A stretch of DNA of 64,000 nt from Sphingomonas caseinilytica. Lineage in GTDB: Bacteria > Pseudomonadota > Alphaproteobacteria > Sphingomonadales > Sphingomonadaceae. Where the stretch lies: positions 954,501 to 1,018,500 of the forward strand of contig NZ_JAMGBA010000002.1 of NCBI RefSeq assembly GCF_023516455.1, in the 5' to 3' direction. Position 1 is the stretch's first letter. The number at the start of each line of letters is the position of its first letter. Below are positions 1 through 7,925 of the stretch, piece by piece. A program made the translations under genes and the position numbers. The notes beneath the pieces were generated by a model that did no database searches, was not told the origin of the DNA, and saw nothing but the letters and a program-made list of their open reading frames with translations.

Positions 1-603
1 ACGCAGATGTGGCGGTTCATCGCGCCGGGGCTCTACGCCAAGGAGAAGAAGGCGTTTCTGCCCTTCCTCATCATGACGCCCTTCTTCTTCATTGCCGGCG
101 CAAGCTTTGCTTATTTCGTGGCAATGCCCTGGGCGCTGAAGTTCCTTCTCGGCTTCGAAGGCGAGGTTGGCGGCGTTACCCAGGAGGCGCTGCCCGCCAT
201 CGGTAATTATATGAATTTTTCGATGCGGTTCCTGTTCGGGTTCGGCGTCGCATTCCTGCTGCCGGTGCTGCTGATGGTGCTGGAGCGCGCCGGTATCGTC
301 ACCCGCGAACAGCTGGCGAAATCGCGTCGCTATGCGATCGTCGTTGCCGCGGCGGTTTCCGCGGTGCTGACCCCGCCGGACGTCGTGTCGATGCTGTTGA
401 TGCTCGTGCCGCTCTACACGCTGTATGAGTTCGCGATCCTGGCCATTCGGCTGACCCACTGGAGAGCGGCTCGCAAGGCCGCCGTTTCGGGACAAAATTT
501 GGGCCCGAAAACGCCACCGGGGGGGGGGAGGGTTGGCGATTCCGGGCCCATTTCGTCGGATAGCGAGAGCGGGGGGGCAAAAGGTCACTATCCGCCCAGT
601 TAA
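1..603 (+). CDS. tatC: Sec-independent protein translocase TatC, 3' part
   Basis: C-terminal part of the polytopic TatC subunit, which with TatA/TatB exports folded twin-arginine proteins across the inner membrane. The frame is open to the left edge (codons Thr-Gln precede the first Met at 7), so the gene starts outside the window. The visible part has the TatC-typical stretch WRFIAPGLYAKEKK followed by four hydrophobic segments (about residues 20-40, 70-90, 108-138 and 140-150 of the visible part). The last 45 or so residues, after LTHWRAARK, are Gly/Ser/Pro-rich and unlike a normal TatC tail; this part is encoded around a run of ten G at 519-528 and seven G at 571-577. Family identity is secure; the tail may be a frameshift product or a real extension. 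Confidence 0.93.
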   Translation, partial: TQMWRFIAPGLYAKEKKAFLPFLIMTPFFFIAGASFAYFVAMPWALKFLLGFEGEVGGVTQEALPAIGNYMNFSMRFLFGFGVAFLLPVLLMVLERAGIVTREQLAKSRRYAIVVAAAVSAVLTPPDVVSMLLMLVPLYTLYEFAILAIRLTHWRAARKAAVSGQNLGPKTPPGGGRVGDSGPISSDSESGGAKGHYPPS

Positions 604-676
604 ACGCCCTTTTTTCGGTCTCGGTTCCGCCTGAAGTTAAATTAATTCAACGGTTCGTCGCATTTTTTGCAACGAC

Positions 677-2215
677 TTACCGGTCCGGAAAAATCGGTAC
701 GGTAACGGCATAGCGGCCAAGCTTCCGATCAAGCGGCGAGCGGAGCTGGCGGGCCAGCCCTTCGACGATCCGTTCGAACTGCATCCGTGCGACGTCGGAT
801 GTGTCGCCATCCGGAACCAGAACCGCCGAGGTGATCGCCAGCGTGGCCGTCAACTCGTCGTCGCGGCGGAGCGAAATCTCGACGATGTCGTCCGGCTGGC
901 GGAGCATCGCATATTCGACGATCTCGGTGATCAGGAACGCTACCGCAACCGCGACGTCCTGCGTCGTGTTAGGCGCATCCAGTTCCAAATCGATGCGCAT
1001 CTTGCGCGCTTCGACCGGGGCGCTGGAACGAAGGTCCGCCGTCAGTTCGGTCAGCAGCGGCCGAAGGGCGATACCCCGATTCTCCTCGAGTTCCGCATAA
1101 TGGTGACGGTGGACGACCGACAGTGCGTCGACCCTTCGTCCAATGGCCGAATAGGCCGCCTTCGCCTCGGGCCTATCCGCGCTTCTACCGTGGATGCTGA
1201 GCAGGGACGCGACGACCTGGAGGTTGTTCTTCACGCGATGATGAACTTCGCGGACCAGCCTTCGCTGGCCTTCCAGCGCCTCCAGCGCCTCGCGCTCGGC
1301 GCCTTCGATTCGGTCGACGGCCCGTTCGAACGCTATCGACACGTCGCGGATTTCGGTTGCCGCTCCGAATTTGGTCCCAAGCTCCAATCCTTGTTCGCCG
1401 GGCTGATATTCCAGAACCGCGGTCTTCAGCCGGGCGAGGGGCAGCAGGATCAGGCGGCGAACAAGCAGCCAGCTAAGCAACGCGGCGACTGCCCACATCA
1501 GCAGAGGCAGGTAGATGATGGCCCGATCGATCTGTGTCGCGGACGCCAACGGCGTTACCACCTTGACCTGCAGCTGCCCGTTGCTGATCGGATGAATCTT
1601 CTCGAAGCTTCGCAAATTTCCTGCGAGTGGCCGGTCGATTACGGCGATTTCACTTGTGCCATCGGCGACGGACAGCCGGTAAATATCGCCGGTCGGTTCA
1701 TCAGCTGCTTTCTGCAGCTCCGCGATGGTGAGGACTCCGGTTGCCATCCCACCGATGACGCCAAGCCGGTAATGGATCAGGCCGCGGGGGGAGACCCAGG
1801 CCCTCACGTCGCCAGGGGCGACCAGCCAATCCTCATGCTCTGCCTGAAACGACCCGATCGTGCACAGTGTTTTCCCCTGTGCATCGCGAAGCCTGAACCG
1901 CTGGCCCACGGCCGGAGCGACGGCCAGCGAGCGGGCTGCAGTGGCGCAGGGATCGGATGGATTGGACGCAAATGCGGCGTTGGACGCGATCCGCAAGGCA
2001 AGCACGTTGCGGGCAAGCAGGCTTTCAATCGCTTGCGAAGCTGCAACACCTTGCGTCTCGGCCCGTGATATATTTGCTCGCCGCGTTTCCGAGACGCTCT
2101 GCTGGGCTACCCAGGCAAGGACAAGGCCAAGGGGGAGTAACGCCGCGGTTAACAGCAGCATCAGGACGACGCCGGTCGGCCAGCGTTCCAGGAAGGAATG
2201 CTGACGTTCCATCAA
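677..2215 (-). CDS. phyP: PhyP/PhyK-like HisKA_2 sensor histidine kinase of the general stress response
   Basis: Membrane sensor kinase, 512 aa. Two transmembrane helices (about residues 15-37 and 233-256) flank a periplasmic sensor domain of about 195 residues. They are followed by a HAMP-like linker and a HisKA_2 dimerisation domain with REVHHRVKNNLQ (phospho-acceptor His near 325/326). The C-terminal ATPase-like region is poor: the N-box expected as NELVTNAxKH reads TEIVEYAMLR, and I cannot find the usual DxGxG box. A kinase of this type beside nepR/phyR in Sphingomonas (PhyP) is known to restrain PhyR, probably as a phosphatase; a degenerate ATPase domain fits that role, but this is inference. 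It lies 24 bp after nepR on the same strand and is probably co-transcribed with it. Two adjacent ATG codons make the start ambiguous by one residue. Confidence 0.85.
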   Translation of the reverse strand: MMERQHSFLERWPTGVVLMLLLTAALLPLGLVLAWVAQQSVSETRRANISRAETQGVAASQAIESLLARNVLALRIASNAAFASNPSDPCATAARSLAVAPAVGQRFRLRDAQGKTLCTIGSFQAEHEDWLVAPGDVRAWVSPRGLIHYRLGVIGGMATGVLTIAELQKAADEPTGDIYRLSVADGTSEIAVIDRPLAGNLRSFEKIHPISNGQLQVKVVTPLASATQIDRAIIYLPLLMWAVAALLSWLLVRRLILLPLARLKTAVLEYQPGEQGLELGTKFGAATEIRDVSIAFERAVDRIEGAEREALEALEGQRRLVREVHHRVKNNLQVVASLLSIHGRSADRPEAKAAYSAIGRRVDALSVVHRHHYAELEENRGIALRPLLTELTADLRSSAPVEARKMRIDLELDAPNTTQDVAVAVAFLITEIVEYAMLRQPDDIVEISLRRDDELTATLAITSAVLVPDGDTSDVARMQFERIVEGLARQLRSPLDRKLGRYAVTVPIFPDR

Positions 2216-2239
2216 GCCGCGATCATTCGATGGAAAAAC

Positions 2240-2446
2240 TCAGTCGAGCTTGCGAAGAAGGTCGAGGAAATCCTTCGGAACATCTTCGCGCAGGGCGTCG
2301 TCATAGACCGTGCGAAGCGCGCGACCGATGGTTCCGCCGCGATCCCGACGGTGCTTCTTATCTGCAGACCCTGAGCCGGACTGGCTGTTTCGGCCGTTGG
2401 CTTTGCTGGTCCCACTCAACCTCTCGTCCCCCTCGAGCGCAAGCAT
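2240..2446 (-). CDS. nepR: Anti-sigma factor NepR
   Basis: Small anti-sigma factor that sequesters the sigma factor EcfG and is itself bound by phosphorylated PhyR. The C-terminal half carries the NepR signature IGRALRTVYDDALREDVP followed by DFLDLLRKLD. I chose the ATG at 2446 (68 aa), which matches the usual NepR size and has a GAGG about 13 nt upstream; a longer frame to 2536 exists but its extra residues look unlike the family. The gene is divergent from phyR and followed directly by the phyP-like kinase. A candidate EcfG-type promoter (GGAAC-N16-GGTT, one mismatch) reads toward it at 2587-2611. Confidence 0.88.
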   Translation of the reverse strand: MLALEGDERLSGTSKANGRNSQSGSGSADKKHRRDRGGTIGRALRTVYDDALREDVPKDFLDLLRKLD

Positions 2447-2586
2447 ATGCGCCACATCCAACCTCACACTGTTACGCGGCACATATGGCCGGCCCTTAAA
2501 CGAGGTACCGGGAAATCCCCCGCACCTATTGCCCAACCGCGCGAGCCATTCAATGGCGAGTTAACGCGACCGGGATTGGGAGAGGA

Positions 2587-2611
2587 AACCAAATCGCCAA
2601 TCCTTTGTTCC
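2587..2611 (-). promoter_or_regulatory. Candidate EcfG-type promoter for nepR-phyP
   Basis: Reading leftward, GGAAC (2611-2607) is followed after 16 nt by GGTT (2590-2587). The alphaproteobacterial EcfG consensus is GGAAC-N16/17-CGTT, so there is one mismatch. Position 140 nt upstream of nepR is plausible for autoregulation; the assignment is tentative. Confidence 0.4.
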
Positions 2612-2641
2612 ACCAATCGCATACTCGGGGCGAAGGGTGTT

Positions 2642-2659
2642 GCGCCGTAGCTACGGCGC
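2642..2659. promoter_or_regulatory. Perfect 18-bp palindrome upstream of phyR
   Basis: GCGCCGTAG and its exact reverse complement CTACGGCGC abut without a spacer. It lies about 95 bp upstream of the phyR start and about 200 bp from nepR. Without a spacer it is a poor transcript hairpin, so a dimeric DNA-binding site is the better guess. No known regulator motif recognised. Confidence 0.4.
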
Positions 2660-2753
2660 GTCGAAGCCAGTCGACGGGGTTGCACCGGTTCGCCGCACCG
2701 CACAGAACGGCGGCGAAACGATGGAACGAACATTAAGGGGAGTTACAAAACTC

Positions 2754-3554
2754 ATGTCGCTTGGCCAGGAAATCGCACCGCATCTTCCGTTCCTTCGCCG
2801 TTACGCGCGCGCATTGACCGGGACGCAGGCCCATGGTGATGCATTCGTCCGCGCTTCGCTGGAGGCGATCGTTGCCCAGCCCGATGAATTTCCGCGGGAC
2901 GTCGATCCCCGCCTCGGGCTTTACCGGACGTTTCACGCCATCTGGTCCACCGCCAATGTCGAGGAAGGCGAAGAGCCATCAATGGGAATTGCCGGTGCGG
3001 AAGGAATTGCGCAGGCGCGGCTTGCACGCATTACGCCGCTCTCGCGTCAGGCGCTGCTGCTGACCAGCCTCGAGGGGTTTTCCAGTGAGGATACCGGCTA
3101 TCTGATCGATGCGTCGCCGGAAGATGTCGAAAGCCTCGTCGCCGAAGCGATGGAGGAAATCGAGCGGCAAACCCATGCGGACGTCCTGATCATCGAGGAC
3201 GAACCGATCATCGCGATGGACATTGAATCGATCGTTCGGGACCTCGGCCACAACGTCACGGGTGTCGCCGTAACGCGCGACGAAGCCGTTTCACAGGCAC
3301 GCAAGTCGCCGCCGGGCCTCGTGCTGGCCGATATCCAGCTCGCTGACGACAGCTCCGGGATCGATGCGGTGAAGGATATTTTGTCGGAATTTTCGATGCC
3401 GGTGATTTTCATCACGGCATTTCCGGAGCGCCTCCTTACCGGGACCCGCCCCGAGCCGACGTTCCTGATTACGAAGCCGTTCCAGCGTTCGACCGTGAAG
3501 GCCGCCATAAGCCAGGCGCTGTTCTTCGATGCGGCCACGGTACCTGCCGGCTGA
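2754..3554 (+). CDS. phyR: Response regulator PhyR (sigma-like domain plus receiver)
   Basis: Central anti-anti-sigma factor of the alphaproteobacterial general stress response, 266 aa. Residues 1 to about 135 form the ECF-sigma-like output domain (starting SLGQEIAPHLPFLRRYAR), and residues about 140-260 form a receiver with the acidic pocket IIEDEP, phospho-acceptor Asp193 in VLADIQL, and the conserved Lys in ITKPF. When phosphorylated, the sigma-like domain captures NepR and frees EcfG. I start it at the ATG at 2754 because PhyR homologues begin there and an AAGGGGAG ribosome binding site lies 11 nt upstream; a longer upstream frame to 2637 looks spurious. Confidence 0.94.
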   Translation: MSLGQEIAPHLPFLRRYARALTGTQAHGDAFVRASLEAIVAQPDEFPRDVDPRLGLYRTFHAIWSTANVEEGEEPSMGIAGAEGIAQARLARITPLSRQALLLTSLEGFSSEDTGYLIDASPEDVESLVAEAMEEIERQTHADVLIIEDEPIIAMDIESIVRDLGHNVTGVAVTRDEAVSQARKSPPGLVLADIQLADDSSGIDAVKDILSEFSMPVIFITAFPERLLTGTRPEPTFLITKPFQRSTVKAAISQALFFDAATVPAG

Positions 3555-3558
3555 GCAC

Positions 3559-3583
3559 GGAACAGCCATGGAACTTTGTCGTT
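3559..3583 (+). promoter_or_regulatory. EcfG-type promoter, perfect consensus
   Basis: GGAAC at 3559-3563, then 16 nt, then CGTT at 3580-3583: an exact match to the EcfG (general stress sigma) consensus. It begins five bases after the phyR stop codon and would start transcripts near 3590, ahead of the 46-residue membrane protein gene and of ecfG. Confidence 0.75.
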
Positions 3584-3621
3584 AGAGCAGGGAAACATTC
3601 TTCCTGAACGCAGGGGTATCC

Positions 3622-3762
3622 ATGACCGATGTAAGGCCGGAACATTTGACCGCGACGGAAGCCCGGGCCGGAACCACGCCGCATGTTACGCGCGTCGTTC
3701 TCGGCGTCGGGCTGCTGTTGGTAATTATAGCCTTCGCGCTGATATTGTTCATCGCGCGCTAA
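3622..3762 (+). CDS. 46-aa single-span membrane protein in the stress locus
   Basis: Small ORF with ATG at 3622 and TAA at 3760-3762, preceded by CAGGGG as ribosome binding site. The protein has a polar N-terminal half (TDVRPEHLTATEARAG) and one hydrophobic helix at about residues 25-43, ending in FIAR. It sits between phyR and ecfG directly behind a perfect EcfG-type promoter, so it is probably a stress-induced membrane peptide. Function unknown; I recognise no named family. The coding call rests on ribosome binding site, promoter position and a clean membrane helix. Confidence 0.7.
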   Translation: MTDVRPEHLTATEARAGTTPHVTRVVLGVGLLLVIIAFALILFIAR

Positions 3763-3837
3763 CTTCATACATCAATGTGTAGCAACCAGGCGTATCATGC
3801 AGAAACAGCCACTTCTGCTGAATCGGGGCGATTTTCA

Positions 3838-4476
3838 GTGAATGACGAAGTTGAAGTCGATTCAGAGTTTGAGGCCCGGCCGGAACCCGTTCCGCTGCCC
3901 GACGACGAGTTCAAGGATCAGCTTGCCCAGGTAATTCCGCACCTGCGTGCATTCGGCCGATCCCTCTCTGGTAGCCGGGACACGGCCGACGATCTGGTGC
4001 AGGAGACGCTGTTGAAGGCCTGGGCGGCGCGAAAACGCTTCCAGGCTGGCACCAATATGCGTGCCTGGACCTTCATCATCTTGCGGAACCTGTTCCTGAG
4101 CCAGATGCGGCGAGCCCGCTTCAAGGGCGAATGGGACGATGTGACCGCGGCCAAGATCCTGGCCGCACCGGCAAGCCAGGACCGCCATGTCGAGCTGGGC
4201 GACATGCAGCGAGCCTTGCTGCATTTGCCGCAGCCGCAGCGCGAGGCGCTGATCCTGGTCGGCGCCGGCGGCTTCGCTTACGAGGAAGCCGCCGAGATTT
4301 GCGGATGCGCGGTGGGGACGATCAAGAGCCGCGTGGCACGCGGTCGCGTTGCGCTTGAGGCGTTGATGAGCGGCGGCAAGCTGCCGTCGCGGCGCCAGCA
4401 CAAGACCGATCCCAACAAGTCGGCGCTTCAGGAAATCATGGGTGAAGTGGACGAGTTGAGCCGCGACCGCGGCTAG
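3838..4476 (+). CDS. ecfG: ECF sigma factor EcfG (general stress sigma)
   Basis: RNA polymerase sigma factor controlled by NepR/PhyR. It has sigma-70 region 2 (HLRAFGRSLSGSRDTADDLVQ, then RAWTFIILRN) and region 4 (LPQPQREALILVGAGGFAYE then CGCAVGTIKSRVARGR). The start is uncertain: GTG at 3838 (213 aa) has a GGGGCGA ribosome binding site 8 nt upstream, whereas an in-frame ATG at 3775 (234 aa) has none; I prefer 3838. The stop shares the tetranucleotide CTAG (4473-4476) with the stop of the convergent NepR-like gene. Transcription from the EcfG promoter at 3559 would give positive autoregulation. Confidence 0.9.
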   Translation: MNDEVEVDSEFEARPEPVPLPDDEFKDQLAQVIPHLRAFGRSLSGSRDTADDLVQETLLKAWAARKRFQAGTNMRAWTFIILRNLFLSQMRRARFKGEWDDVTAAKILAAPASQDRHVELGDMQRALLHLPQPQREALILVGAGGFAYEEAAEICGCAVGTIKSRVARGRVALEALMSGGKLPSRRQHKTDPNKSALQEIMGEVDELSRDRG

Positions 4477-4628
4477 CCAAGCTTCTGCAAAAGCTGCTCG
4501 AACTGCCGTTCGGTCTCGTCGGCCGGCAGCGTGTAGGCGCGACGAAGCGCTGCCGCCAACCCGGCCTGGGTGGGAGGAAGGTCACGCCAGCTGATGCTTT
4601 CGCGGATTGAACCTTCCGTCCTCGCCAT
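4473..4628 (-). CDS. Small NepR-like protein convergent with ecfG
   Basis: ORF of 51 codons starting at ATG 4628 with GAAAGG 7-8 nt upstream; in-frame ATGs at 4649 and 4655 are alternatives, and the frame remains open to 4877 inside glnE. The C-terminus LAAALRRAYTLPADETERQF then EQLLQKLG resembles the NepR core (ALRxVY...F.xLLxKL) seen in the nepR gene of this window. Because it faces ecfG and sits in the stress locus, a second anti-sigma factor or a NepR-derived adaptor is plausible. Similarity is short and judged by eye. Confidence 0.6.
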   Translation of the reverse strand: MARTEGSIRESISWRDLPPTQAGLAAALRRAYTLPADETERQFEQLLQKLG

Positions 4629-4719
4629 GAAGGACCTTTCGATATCCATTGCCATGACAAATGCTTGAAAAGCCGTGCGGTTTCGCAATTCGTCGTTTTC
4701 GGCATAGGATTGGGCCCCA

Positions 4720-7404
4720 ATGGCAACACTGGTTTCATCATCTCGGGCGGAAGCCGTGGGCCGAGCCGAGGCCAATGCCCCGTTCCTGAGATCGTCGATC
4801 GCGGCATTCCCAGCTATCGCCGCCAGCTTTGTCGAAGAGGGTAGTGACGCAGCGGTCGGCAAGGCGCTGTCGATCACTGGTGAGAGTGTCGCCGAGCAAT
4901 TGAGGCGCCAGCGTCATGCCCTCGCATTGGCTGTGGCGCTCGCTGACATCAGCAACGAAAAACCCCTGGAATGGGTGACGGCGACCCTGTCGGATTTTGC
5001 CGACAAGGCGATGGACGAAGCGCTTCGCGCCGCAATGCTGGAACGCGTGCCGGACGAGGAGCCGCGGGGCCTTGCCGTACTCGCGCTTGGCAAGCTGGGG
5101 AGCGGGGAACTCAACTATTCCTCGGACGTGGACCTCGTCCTTCTATTCGACCCCGCGACATTGCCGCGAAGACCACGCGACGAACCGGGCGAGGCCGCGG
5201 TACGCTATGGTCGCCGGTTCATCGAACTGATGCAGCAGCGGACTCCTGACGGCTACGTCGCCCGGGTCGACCTCCGCCTCAGGCCGTCGCCCGAAGTGAC
5301 CCCGATCGTATTGCCCGCCGGGGCCGCGATCAGCTATTACGAAAGCTCGGCCCTGCCGTGGGAGCGCGCCGCATTCATCCGGGCGCGTGCAGCCGCCGGC
5401 GATCTGGATCTGGGCGGGTCTTTCTTGCAGGAAATCCGGCCCTTCATCTGGCGGCGCGCGCTCGATTTCGGGGCGATCCAAGAAATTCGGGACATTAGCC
5501 TCAGGATCCGCGACCATTATGCGCAAGGCCAGCAGTTCGGTCCGGGCTATGACCTGAAGCGCGGACGAGGAGGGATCCGCGAGGCGGAGTTCTTCACCCA
5601 GGTCCAGCAACTGGTTCATGGGGGCCGCGAACCGGAATTGCGGGCCCCGGCGACATTGGACGCATTGGCCGCACTTGCCAGGACGGGCCGGCTCGAGGCT
5701 GAGGTCGCCCAGGCGATCGGCGATGCCTATCGGATGCTGCGGACGGCCGAGCACCGCATCCAGATGATCGACGACCGGCAAGAGCATCGGTTACCCGCCG
5801 ATTCCGAGGCGCTGGAGGCCGTCGCAAGGCTCCACGGAAGCGAGAGTGCCGCGGCTTTTCTGGAAATACTGGCCCCGCAGGTCGAGGCGGTCGGAGTGCA
5901 GTTCGACGCGCTGGTATCCGACCGGGACGAGCGGCTTTCGAACGATCCCGATATCCTCCGTTCGGAACTCACCAGCATGGGGTTCGAGGAGGTGGAGGAG
6001 GCATTTCGGCGGGTTGCCGACTGGCGATCCGGCCGTGCCCGCTCGCTCAGGTCGCCGCCCGCCCGGGAAGCGTTCGAAGCGATGTTGCCGACCTTGATGC
6101 GCTCGGTCGCCGCCGGGCCCGACCCGATCCGAAGCCTCAACCGCTTCGGCGACATCGTCGACAAGCTGTCCAGCGGGGTCAATCTCTACCGGCTGCTGAG
6201 CGCGAGGCCGAAGCTAGCCGACCTCTTGTCGCTGATCCTGGCTCACGCCCCGCCGCTGGCCGAGCAGCTGGGGCGCAGGCCGACTTTGCTTGACGGGCTG
6301 ATCGATGAATCCAGCTTCGCGCCGCCGCCCGACGCCGCGGAACTGGCCGACCTTTTCCTGGTGGCGACGCGCGGCGAGCCGTTCGACATCGCACTCGACA
6401 GATTGCGGAGAATGGTTGGCGAGCGCCGCTTTGCCCTTGGCGTGCAGCTTCTCGCCGCTCACCGCGACCCGATCGTCATCGCCGAAGGATATAGCGACCT
6501 AGCCGAAGCGGCGGTGGTGGCACTGACCGAACTCGTGTCGCAGGAATTCCGCCGAAGCCACGGCGATGTTCCCGGCGGGGAACTGGTCGTGCTCGGGCTT
6601 GGAAGGCTTGGCGGCAGGGCGCTGACCCACGCCAGCGACCTCGACCTCATCTACCTGTTCGACGCGCCTCCCGGCACTCAGTCGAACGGGGCCAAGCCGC
6701 TCCCCGCGACCGACTATTACAACCGGCTGGCAAGCCGGATCGGCGCAGCGCTCGGAACACCGACAGCGACTGGCCCGCTTTATGATGTTGACACCAGGCT
6801 GAGGCCGCAGGGCGCCCAGGGGATGCTCGCCGTCAGCCTGGCCGCGTTCGAGGAATATCAGCGAAACGAGGCATGGACCTGGGAGCATATGGCGCTGTGC
6901 CGTGCTCGCCCCCTGACGGGATCCGACGCGGCTAGAAGCAAGGTCCGGCGCCTCATCTGCTCGATCCTCGAACGACCCAGCGACCCGGCCCGTATCCGGG
7001 CCGACGCGGCAGCGATGCGGGAGGAGATGGCGAGGCACAAGCCGCCCGCAGGGCCGCTCGACATCAAGCTCGGCCCGGGCGGGTTGGTCGACTTCGAATT
7101 CACCGTCCACACGCTTCAGCTGACCAGCAGGATCGGCCTCGACCCGCGGCTGGAAGTCGCGCTTGAAGCGCTCGTTAGCGATGGACTGATCGACGACGGC
7201 GCCGATCCCGACCTTCGCCTGCTCAGCCGAATGCTGGTCGTTCTTCGCCTCGTCGGAAGCAAGGCGATGGAGCCGGCCGAGCAGTCGCGCAGGCTGGTTG
7301 CGACCTTGTGCGGTTACGAGGATTGGCCTTCCCTGCTTGCGGCAACGGATGTGGCGCGGCAAAGGATCGCGGCCCGCTGGGCGCGAGTCAAAGGGGATGA
7401 ATGA
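4720..7404 (+). CDS. glnE: Bifunctional glutamine synthetase adenylyltransferase/deadenylyltransferase
   Basis: GlnE adenylylates and deadenylylates glutamine synthetase in response to PII. 894 aa, with two nucleotidyltransferase domains, each with its signature: LALGKLGSGELNYSSDVDL (about residues 121-139) and VLGLGRLGGRALTHASDLDL (about 625-644). The C-terminal domain contains LGPGGLVDFEFTVH. Somewhat shorter than the E. coli enzyme but complete. Its stop overlaps the start of the bcp gene (ATGA-type coupling), indicating an operon. Confidence 0.95.
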   Translation: MATLVSSSRAEAVGRAEANAPFLRSSIAAFPAIAASFVEEGSDAAVGKALSITGESVAEQLRRQRHALALAVALADISNEKPLEWVTATLSDFADKAMDEALRAAMLERVPDEEPRGLAVLALGKLGSGELNYSSDVDLVLLFDPATLPRRPRDEPGEAAVRYGRRFIELMQQRTPDGYVARVDLRLRPSPEVTPIVLPAGAAISYYESSALPWERAAFIRARAAAGDLDLGGSFLQEIRPFIWRRALDFGAIQEIRDISLRIRDHYAQGQQFGPGYDLKRGRGGIREAEFFTQVQQLVHGGREPELRAPATLDALAALARTGRLEAEVAQAIGDAYRMLRTAEHRIQMIDDRQEHRLPADSEALEAVARLHGSESAAAFLEILAPQVEAVGVQFDALVSDRDERLSNDPDILRSELTSMGFEEVEEAFRRVADWRSGRARSLRSPPAREAFEAMLPTLMRSVAAGPDPIRSLNRFGDIVDKLSSGVNLYRLLSARPKLADLLSLILAHAPPLAEQLGRRPTLLDGLIDESSFAPPPDAAELADLFLVATRGEPFDIALDRLRRMVGERRFALGVQLLAAHRDPIVIAEGYSDLAEAAVVALTELVSQEFRRSHGDVPGGELVVLGLGRLGGRALTHASDLDLIYLFDAPPGTQSNGAKPLPATDYYNRLASRIGAALGTPTATGPLYDVDTRLRPQGAQGMLAVSLAAFEEYQRNEAWTWEHMALCRARPLTGSDAARSKVRRLICSILERPSDPARIRADAAAMREEMARHKPPAGPLDIKLGPGGLVDFEFTVHTLQLTSRIGLDPRLEVALEALVSDGLIDDGADPDLRLLSRMLVVLRLVGSKAMEPAEQSRRLVATLCGYEDWPSLLAATDVARQRIAARWARVKGDE

Positions 7405-7862
7405 TGTTGGTTGAGGGCGACAAGGTTCCGGCATTGAAGACGAAGCTCAGCGACGGGACCGAGCTGGACCTCGCGGCGCCGGGCCAATCGCTCGTGCTCT
7501 ATTTCTATCCCAAGGACGATACGTCCGGCTGCACCAAGGAGGCTCAGGACTTCACCGAGCTCGCCGGCGATTACGCCAAGGCCGGCGTCAAGGTCGTCGG
7601 CCTGTCGCGCGACCCGATGAAGAAGCATGACAAGTTCATCGCCAAATACGACCTAAAGGTGCCGCTTGCCTCCGACGAGGACGGCGCGATCAGCGATGCG
7701 TTTGGCACCTGGGTCGAAAAGTCGATGTACGGCCGCAAATATATGGGGATGGAGCGGGCGACTTACCTGATCGGTAAGGATGGCCGCGTCATGAAGGCGT
7801 GGCGCAAAGTCAAGGTGCCGGGCCATGCCGCAGAGGTGCTGAAGTCAGCCAAGGCTGTTTGA
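7401..7862 (+). CDS. bcp: Thioredoxin-dependent peroxiredoxin, Bcp/PrxQ type
   Basis: Thiol peroxidase of the AhpC/TSA fold that reduces hydroperoxides. 153 aa, with the active-site motif YPKDDTSGCTKEA, peroxidatic Cys44. The resolving Cys found five residues later in E. coli Bcp is absent (Gln49), so this is the variant lacking that partner. Translationally coupled to glnE: ATG at 7401 overlaps its TGA; a second ATG at 7404 follows immediately. Confidence 0.92.
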   Translation: MMLVEGDKVPALKTKLSDGTELDLAAPGQSLVLYFYPKDDTSGCTKEAQDFTELAGDYAKAGVKVVGLSRDPMKKHDKFIAKYDLKVPLASDEDGAISDAFGTWVEKSMYGRKYMGMERATYLIGKDGRVMKAWRKVKVPGHAAEVLKSAKAV

Positions 7863-7925
7863 CTTGCCGTTACCGCGCCCGTGGTGCTAGCGGCGCTTCA
7901 AAGCTAATTCCAACGGGAACCGCAC

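Larger units (their letters stand above)
2447..2753. other. nepR-phyR divergent intergenic region
   Basis: About 307 bp between the divergent nepR and phyR starts. I see no gene in it. It holds a near-match EcfG promoter toward nepR (minus strand, 2611 to 2587), a perfect 18-bp palindrome at 2642-2659, and the phyR ribosome binding site AAGGGGAG at 2735-2742. Confidence 0.6.

Noticed and set aside
1100..2068. 322-codon plus-strand frame opposite the histidine kinase
   Set aside because: Translation lacks any domain and the minus-strand kinase is convincing.
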